64,000 nucleotides of DNA from Sipunculus nudus. Taxonomy: Eukaryota; Annelida; Sipuncula; Golfingiida; Sipunculidae. Position 1 is the stretch's first letter. Each line of letters begins with the position of its first letter. The stretch spans positions 38,219,027 through 38,283,026 of the forward strand of contig CM049308.1 of assembly GCA_026874595.1 (NCBI GenBank). Direction: 5' to 3'. Below are positions 57,183 through 64,000 of the stretch, in pieces. The position numbers were made by a program, and so were the translations under genes. The notes below the pieces were generated by a model that did not search any database, was not told the DNA's origin, and worked only from the letters and a program-made list of their open reading frames with translations.

Positions 57183-59311
57183 TCATTATACATATAATGT
57201 ATACTTATTAGATATAATTTATATATTCAGAAATAAATGAAACCAAGGTTGCATTGCATGTTAGCTTTGCTCGCCTTACGCCTGAACAAATTCGGTTTAA
57301 TACAGATGTATGAAAAATGCGCTGTATGAATACGTTCCTTGGTACTGAGATTACTTGCTAATGTCTACTTAACAAAAATCAATCCTGTAAACACACAAAT
57401 ATATATACATGTATATGTATAAACCTCGAAATTGCGACAACCAACGGGACGTCGATAAAGTGAACGCCAAACCGTTGCCAAGTGGACAAACAGGATGCTC
57501 ATAGATTTGGTAATACAAACTGCCGTCAGATGGCAGTAACTGTCCTAGGTTGTTCCACAACATTTGCACACGCATAGCTTATCGACTTTAAAGCTCAAGT
57601 GCCACGATTGTTACTGCGCATCGCGGACGCGCCGTCACTGGTGCACTAGCTATTGTGACACACTTAAACCCGGAACCAGACTGAGAAACCCGGGCCCAAT
57701 TAAACACATAAAAAAAGAGTTAATCTTAAAAATTGGGTCTATCCTTTCCCTACGAAATAAAAACTCAGCTGATAATTCGTATTTATAGTTGTTATTTATT
57801 ACTCTTAATAAGGGTTAAAATGCCTAAATTTAGGGCCGTCAGAAAATCCGGGCCCACAGAAATCTTACAAAAATCATACTTATTTTATGCGTATTTTACA
57901 CTTTCTCCACTTGATTATGATAGAATGGACTGTACTCTAACCATAAACACCAGAAAGGTAACTCAAATTCGGAATGTCAAGCCGATTCCCAACTAAAACA
58001 TAAGGTCTGACAGACGGTCAATTTTCCCGCAATACGTTATCCGGGCCCAAATCAAAATACATTTACACTCCATTACAAATAATATATTTAAATTCTCATT
58101 TTACGACTGGTTACGTTGATTAGACAAGCATATAACTGTGTACAAGATTTAAAACGTAAAATATTCCGAATTTCCAGCGTGTATTACGGTTTTCTGGATG
58201 GTCTCATAAAAGACTAATGAACGTACCGTTTACCATGACCGGACCCACATCGTCATGCATCATACGGGGTACAGAGGTCCAATTTTCAACATCTCCCGAT
58301 TTAAATAGCCCTAATGGCTACTCCCGTTACTGTTCAAAGTGTTTGATTTTTATTTGAACTGGTTAAACCATAATCTTCAAATGAATTTAAATTTCATGTT
58401 TTAGGTATTAGTTAGGACCACAAATTAAAGTAGCACTATATCATAGAATCGCTAGGGTACTTAGTAAAAAAATAGGAAATAATTGGAGGTGGCAGATCGA
58501 TAATTAATTGCCAACTGCTCAAAATTAATTGCCCTCCACACAACCCGGTATACGATACCGCTCCTGTTTAATCACGTATCTCAAGATTTCATGTCATTTT
58601 GCTAAGAGAAACTACTTTTATATAAATATGCATCATTTTTATGCATTTTTTAAATTCTTGAAACACAAAAACAAGTGTTTTACTGCTAAGATCTGTGGTG
58701 ACCCCATATATTTTTTTGTGGGTGATAATTTATCATATAGTATAAATGATTCATTAAAATAAGAAATCAATTCTAGTTTTTCTAAATTTTATTTTATTCC
58801 TGCCAAGCAGTGATGAATTCTGGTCATTTCCGCCAGGTATTTATTTTTATTATATATTAATTTTAAAAATAATTTTTTTCTGTTTTCATAATTAAATTTC
58901 CTTATTTCATCAAAAATGATGTTGCTGGCTTCTTTTATTAAAAATAAAATTCAAATTACACTTTATTACAATTTTGTAGCTTAATATATTCTTTAACTGA
59001 TTTTTCTTTACTCCATCATAAAAGCCAGCTAACCACCGTCTTGTTTACAGGACATATCTAACCAAAATGCATGGTGACCATCCTTGGTCAGTTTGATTTC
59101 CAACATGAATCAACCTTAAGCACAATATATAAAAGGTTCAGTTGATTATCAATTCCAGAAATGATGGTGGCACCTAGAATTAAAAAGCTGCATGGTTTGG
59201 CGAGGCACTTGTATTTTGCTCCGCCTATTACAGAGACCATGCAAGAATTAACTATTTACCAAGAAGGCATGTTTATAGGTATTGCCGACACAACATTATG
59301 CATATCAATTC

Positions 59312-59312
<1 letters not shown>
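57181..59312. other. No gene seen; CCGGGCCCA motifs
   Basis: CCGGGCCCA occurs at about 57691, 57849 and 58040, with GACCGGACCCA at 58240. The spacing (about 158 and 191 bp) suggests remnants of one repeat family. Otherwise AT-rich and without exons. Confidence 0.4.

Positions 59313-59346
<34 letters not shown>
59313..59346. repeat. (AT)n microsatellite
   Basis: Short alternating AT tract. Confidence 0.95.
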
Positions 59347-59348
<2 letters not shown>

Positions 59349-59677
59349 AGTTAGTTTGACTTCATCCGTTGGTACTACCACAGTACCGTTTGTGTGAGCA
59401 ATGTTGCCTGGAACCAAGTAATTGCCAATTTATACCGTCATAACAAACCAGTCAAGCGATACCAAAAACTCCTAAATACATGCGATCATTTAAACCGAGA
59501 TACGTACATGATGAGTGAGGGCAACCGCAATATTGCTACCACGAAACAGTCCTGTATAGAACCAACGGATGAAGTCAAGCTAATTGAACATTAATTAATT
59601 ATAAACGCTCTCAAATGGTAGACACTATCACCTATGTGTATTTAATTCATGTTATATGAACAATGCAAATTATATAC

Positions 59678-59681
<4 letters not shown>

Positions 59682-59743
<62 letters not shown>

Positions 59744-59770
59744 ATATATATTTTATATATATATATTATA
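59682..59770. repeat. (AT)n microsatellite
   Basis: Alternating AT with TTT interruptions, serving as the insertion target of the next element. Confidence 0.95.
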
Positions 59771-59931
59771 CAGGGGCGGATCCAGGATTTAGAAAAAAGG
59801 GGGTCCAACCCAGGAGGAATAAAGAAAAAACTAAAAAAAAGGTACCAAGTTCCGGAATTTGGGGGTTGCTTCGGATAAAAAAAGGGGAGGATCCGGACCT
59901 CCTGGATCCCCCCCCCCTCCATCCGCTTCTG
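59771..59931 (+). mobile_element. 161-bp non-autonomous element, CAGGGGCGGATCC family
   Basis: Starts CAGGGGCGGATCCAGGATTT and ends CTCCATCCGCTTCTG, imperfect inverted termini. TTATA is found immediately outside both ends (TTATA|CAGGGG and CTTCTG|TTATA), consistent with a target-site duplication. Contains a 10-bp poly-C. Same family as 54999-55246 and the relic at 42645-42735. Confidence 0.65.
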
Positions 59932-60407
59932 TTATATTAGTATATGGAAAGCATAATATTATATTTTGTTGCACATCATTTTAGAGCGGCAGAAGAAAAT
60001 AAGCAAACGGATAAATGTGGTTTTCCATTAGTGTGTATAGTCCGTTTCAACCAAAGGACTAATATTTTTTATGTCTGAAACGCGATTTATACCAGTTTAG
60101 AATAGGGAAAGTTCATACAATACAACCTGAAAAGAAAAAAATTATGAAAAATGAACTTTGTGGGTACGGACAGCTCATGCGGACAATATATGGATAAGGG
60201 CAACGCACTTGTGGAAAACCACGTTTGTAACCGATGTATGTTACCACATGTAATCGACCACGTTTGTACGTATATATGTCACCGATCCTTTGCGCGAAGG
60301 AAGGCTTTATATATACATGTATACGCATCAAGTGAAAACCCCTCACTATGTATCATCGGACTTCATGCAACATAACAGGGCCTTACAGTCTGATTGGTCG
60401 GTGCGGT
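59932..60407. other. No gene seen
   Basis: Unique spacer between two mobile elements. Confidence 0.45.
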
Positions 60408-60615
60408 GTTACGTGCCCTATTGTTATAACGTCCCCTATTGTAATAACTATTACATTAGGGGTTACAAATGAGCTGTTTCTCGTAACCCCTATTGTAATA
60501 ACGTGCACTATTGTTAAAATTATTACATTAGGGGTTGTATTTGCAACCCCTATTGTAATAACATTTTTATTACATTAGGGGTTGCGGTTGCAATGGTTTT
60601 GCACACCAGCTTTGG
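60408..60615 (+). repeat. Left modular terminal inverted repeat
   Basis: Modules: CCCTATTGTTATAACG, CCCCTATTGTAATAACTATT, ACATTAGGGGTTACAAATGA, then three more pairs, ending in GGGGTTGCGGTTGCAATGGT. Confidence 0.9.
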
Positions 60616-60889
60616 TAAAAAAATGCGAATCCAGTGGAACAAATTTAACGTATATATCGATACCTTTGATCGTGATAATATAAATAATTTGTTTTCAGCA
60701 AAGTATATCCGTATTTTAGTGCGATATTGTCATGGTAAGTTTTTATTATTTGTTTTTAAATTATACAATATAAATGACTATTGTATTTTAAATTGATGAT
60801 CATTTATTTATAATATTGATTTTAAACGGGGTTGTGTATAAATTGCATGTATGTAGTACACATAATAGTGACTGACCCTTCATTCATTA

Positions 60890-61710
60890 CAACAGGCAAC
60901 ATTATCATAATTATTCATTAATGACTGTACTATTTTGTTCTACATTATCTAGAAATGACAATTATTAAGACACTTTTTTGTATGTCATCCGTTTGGAAAC
61001 GTGATGAAAAGTATATGTTTACACTTAATAATCAACATAACTTAATAATCAACATAACATAATCAAATAACTGTAAGTTCCTCAATTATTATTTATTTTA
61101 TCACAATAGGCAACATTATTTCAAAAGTTTTTGGACCCAAGAAACCCCTATCGTAATAAAGTTCGTTATTGTAATGACCATTCAATAACTGAGGTCATTT
61201 ACAATATAAAAAGGGTATTTTAATATTTCCTTAAATGAAACGGTTTTTAGGTTTGCTACTACCAATATGTCTATAAATCATAACTGTTCATTTAGTATCA
61301 CCTATGTACTTAACAATATCCTTAATATTATTTTGGCTTTCATCATTATTACAATAGGCAACGTTTTCACAAAAGTGGGGATCCGAGTAACCCCTATTGT
61401 AATAAAGTTCTTTCATGTAATAACCACTTTATTACCTATGTCATTTACGGTATAAAAGGTGTTTAAATATTTATTCAAATGCAACAGTTGTGTGGTTTAC
61501 AAATGCTAAAATGTCAGTAAATTATAACTGTTCATAATGTATCTCCATGTACTGCAAAAAATATCTATAAGGTTTTTCTTGCATACATTTTATTACAAAA
61601 GGCAACGTTATTACAAGAGTGGTGGGGTCCGAGTAACCCCTATTGTAATAAAGTTCCTTAATGTAATAACCACTAAATTATTCATGCTATTAACTGTAAT
61701 TAAAAGGTAC
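60890..61710 (+). repeat. ~245-bp internal tandem repeat of the foldback element, 3-4 units
   Basis: AGGCAACATTAT/AGGCAACGTTTT/AGGCAACGTTAT at about 60894, 61108, 61356 and 61600. Units 2-4 are each followed by CCGAGTAACCCCTATTGTAA-type text, AAAGTTC, GTAATAACCA and a TTTACnnTATAAAAGG-like segment. Confidence 0.75.
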
Positions 61711-62227
61711 TTTAAACGGTACCCGTATTGAGAAATAAAGGAGGTGAGATTCCCATGATCATTATGTGTTGCGAATTTTTTAAGTTTCCGTATTGTACCC
61801 AAGAGTAACACATAGAAGAAATTGCATGCCGCCGTGCAGGTTTATAGGAAATCTCTCCATACGCCTTCCATATTTTATACATAAGGAATCCTACACGTTA
61901 CTTGTCAAAGTCCGGTTTTTGGGCCCATCTCCCATGGGGGAGATTATTTTAAGTAATGGGAATAATAAAAGGAACAGAGCCATGGTAATAGTAATAGAAC
62001 TCCGTAAATGAACGGTAAGCCTGCCTGAGCAGTGAGAAATTTTTGTTCGGGCCATTTTGAATTTTTAGAAGATGACATTAAATATGTTGATGTGAATGCA
62101 TATCTGTAAAAAAAGTTAAACGTATGATAAAGCAACTTTATTTGAAAAAGAAAATGTGTTTACTGTTTAATCAGCAGATACTTGCTTTCACGGTGGTCGA
62201 TGGTCTTGAAGTGGAAGAGTCAGTGTA

Positions 62228-62228
<1 letters not shown>

Positions 62229-62296
<68 letters not shown>
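62229..62296. repeat. (AT)n microsatellite
   Basis: Alternating AT tract inside the foldback element. Just to the right, GTGTCTGTGTCTGAAAAGG (62367-62385) is inverted relative to 62324-62343, a ~20-bp hairpin. Confidence 0.9.
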
Positions 62297-62302
<6 letters not shown>

Positions 62303-63128
62303 CATACATACATGGGAAAATTAACCTTTTCAGACACAGACACACTACAATATAATATACATAGTGTCTGTGTCTGAAAAGGTTTATTTTTCCATGTTTT
62401 CACGTTAATCTCGAGTAATTTGACACCATAGGACAAATTAAGCGACGGGTCTGTCGCAGCGCCATCTATCAGAAACAACACCAGGGTATCCCAGGGGGAA
62501 CTCGGTCCATGGGACCTCCTGTCGAACTCAAGCGCAACTTTCAAATTCCAAAAGGGAAAAATATTTCAATCTCAATAACCTAACAATCTGTATAGTTATC
62601 ACTCAGAACAGGGGTGTAACAGTGAAATGTATGAACACCTGTTTGTTACTACCCTATAAACGACACACAACAATTGTCTGATATCGTGGTTATTACATTA
62701 TTGGACGTTATTACAATTTGGGCTGCTCGGTCCAACCTGTATTGTAATATCGCTGCCTATTGTAATAACTGATCATGATACTATTGTCCACAAATAACAA
62801 AATAGTTCTTAACTGGAATAAAATGAAAATAAATAATAATTTCCAGAATAAAGCAATAATTGTCTTAAAATTATCCGTTCATATTATCCAGCTTATTTTT
62901 ATTTAGATAAATTACTTATATGATATATAACATTAATTATCGTATAATTAATATATAACATATAATATTATATTAATAATAATTTAATTGACGGGCAAAT
63001 GCGGCGATTCCCTAGCCCTCTAAACAGTATTTAACAGTTTATCACAAATAAGTGTTTGTTAAAATCACAACTAACATGTCTATAGGTATCGATTTGTGTG
63101 TGGTATCACAGTATTCACATTTGTTTTA

Positions 63129-63336
63129 CCAAATCTGGTGTCCAAAAACCATTGCAACCGCAACCCCTAATGTAATAAAATATTATAACAATAGGGGTTG
63201 CAAATACAACCCCTATTGTAATAATTATAACAATAGTGCACGTTATTACAATAGGGGTTGTGAGAAACAACTCATTTGTAACCCCTAATGTAATAATTAT
63301 TACAATAGGGGTCGTTATTACAATAGGGGACGTAAC
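63129..63336 (-). repeat. Right modular terminal inverted repeat
   Basis: Reverse complement of 60408-60615, same module order. One module differs in reading ACAATAGGGG instead of ACATTAGGGG. Confidence 0.9.
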
Positions 63337-64000
63337 AGACCTGGCAGGATGGTGTTGTTATACACTCCTCGGCCTCTGAATTAAGCCCCACTATTTATCA
63401 CTGCTCAAGTCCTACCCCCTTGTAACTGATAAATATGTGTCGATCAGTTGATTTATCAGTCTATAGGTCAACAGGTGTAAACCAAGAGAGGCCTAACATT
63501 TAATAAAGTCGCGGTCTTTCTGCAGGTTACTGTACAAACTATTGCTTGGTCAGCGGCCACTGACCTTTCTCGTTTTCTTTTTGTATGGGACATAACTAAA
63601 TTAAAAGTTATAAGCCTTAATTGAATTCAGACATATCCGCGCGGCATCGCCGGAGGACGGGGTTTCCAGGGGCCGTAGCTTCTGTTAGATGGCGCTACCT
63701 CAACCTTCGTAAAATAAAGTTAAATTGCTCAGGATTAATGAGCCACTCCAGCCACTAGGCAGCGACAATGCTCAACTTATGGATAAGAATGTAATAAACT
63801 GTGGATAAATTAATAATCTAAATATGTAAATTAATTACGATAAATCTGAAAAAAAATAGATAAAATGAAAGATGTTACAGCACGGGGGGGGGGGGGGGGG
63901 GCAAGTGCGCCCCCTCTGGATCTGCCACTGTAAATATTACTACTAGGTCCATAATGTCTCACATCTAGGCAACTGACACTCAGTGATATCAGTTAAAGCA
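63337..64000. other. No gene seen; one tiny CAG...CTG element
   Basis: 63878-63930 begins CAGCACGGGG with a poly-G run of about 18 and ends GATCTGCCACTG. On the minus strand this reads CAGTGGCAGATCCAGAGG, the same style of end as the GGATCC elements at 54999 and 59771. Otherwise unique. Confidence 0.45.

Larger units (their letters stand above)
60408..63336. mobile_element. 2.9-kb foldback-type element with 208-bp modular inverted termini
   Basis: 60408-60615 and 63129-63336 are inverted copies (outer GTTACGT, inner CCAAATCTGG/CCAGCTTTGG) at roughly 93% identity. Each terminus is itself an array of CCCCTATTGTAATAAC and its complement-like partner ATTACATTAGGGGTT, four to five times, so each arm can form several hairpins. 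Further CCCCTATTGTAATAA motifs sit inside at about 61143, 61391, 61634 and 62700-62760. No transposase frame is visible and no flanking duplication is clear. Confidence 0.85.

Noticed and set aside
1-64000. tRNA and rRNA genes, operons, ribosome binding sites
   Set aside because: No convincing tRNA box A/B pair or rRNA core was seen on either strand. Prokaryotic features do not apply to this spliced genome.

Overview
This is a gene-poor, AT-rich, repeat-dominated stretch of a eukaryotic genome, most likely a marine mollusc and probably a bivalve. The case rests on spliced genes with GT-AG introns, an IFI44-like GTPase carrying an N-terminal TLDc domain, a TIR-domain receptor, and dispersed repeats ending in GACGGACGG arrays next to an AGCTCAG...CTGAGCT palindrome, which I recognise from bivalve genomes. 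There are no prokaryotic features (operons, ribosome binding sites, CRISPR) and I found no convincing tRNA or rRNA.

Region 1-21 kb appears to be one or more minus-strand genes spread over very large introns. Candidate exons are a signal-peptide first exon (17847-18026, with a consensus donor), 16720-16807, a pair of duplicated exons (14629-14742 and 13880-13993), 1457-1769, 970-1064, and a clearer exon at 491-687 that resembles the DUF6729 family. I cannot prove that they belong to one transcript. The introns hold copies of a long dispersed repeat (3215-5735, 10980-12840, 14010-16190, and inverted at 21237-21745), a 1.4 kb element with perfect 30-bp terminal inverted repeats (5995-7403), and a 749-bp tandem duplication (13681-15178) that is almost identical between copies.

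Region 21.7-27.7 kb is satellite DNA: a ~77-bp array whose units contain a telomere-like TACCCTAACCCTT core (21746-23375), followed by about 50 copies of an 87-bp unit with higher-order organisation (23395-27720).

Region 28-47.5 kb holds two innate-immunity-type genes, both on the minus strand. An IFI44-like gene (28070-33831) can be assembled from six phase-compatible coding exons into a 501-residue TLDc plus P-loop GTPase. The 3' edge of its P-loop exon, together with the splice donor, has been amplified into a ~106-bp minisatellite, and one extra donor would keep the reading frame. An intronless gene (45822-47510) encodes a 562-residue receptor: signal peptide, Frizzled-type cysteine-rich domain, sushi/CCP domain, transmembrane helix, TIR. 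Between them lie 27-bp, 97-bp and 42-bp arrays, a palindromic cluster of dispersed repeats with a TTAA-flanked insertion (38607-39114), and a duplicated module (41745-43370) with a conserved splice donor and a conserved E2F-like site, which could be an upstream promoter or first exon.

Region 47.5-64 kb is mobile-element territory. It has a 2.4 kb element with ~259-bp, ~97% identical inverted termini enclosing a small basic/zinc-knuckle-like ORF (49199-51633), several short inverted-repeat elements (53065-53408, 54999-55246, 55249-55685, 59771-59931), and a 2.9 kb foldback-type element whose 208-bp termini are built from repeated CCCCTATTGTAATAAC motifs (60408-63336).
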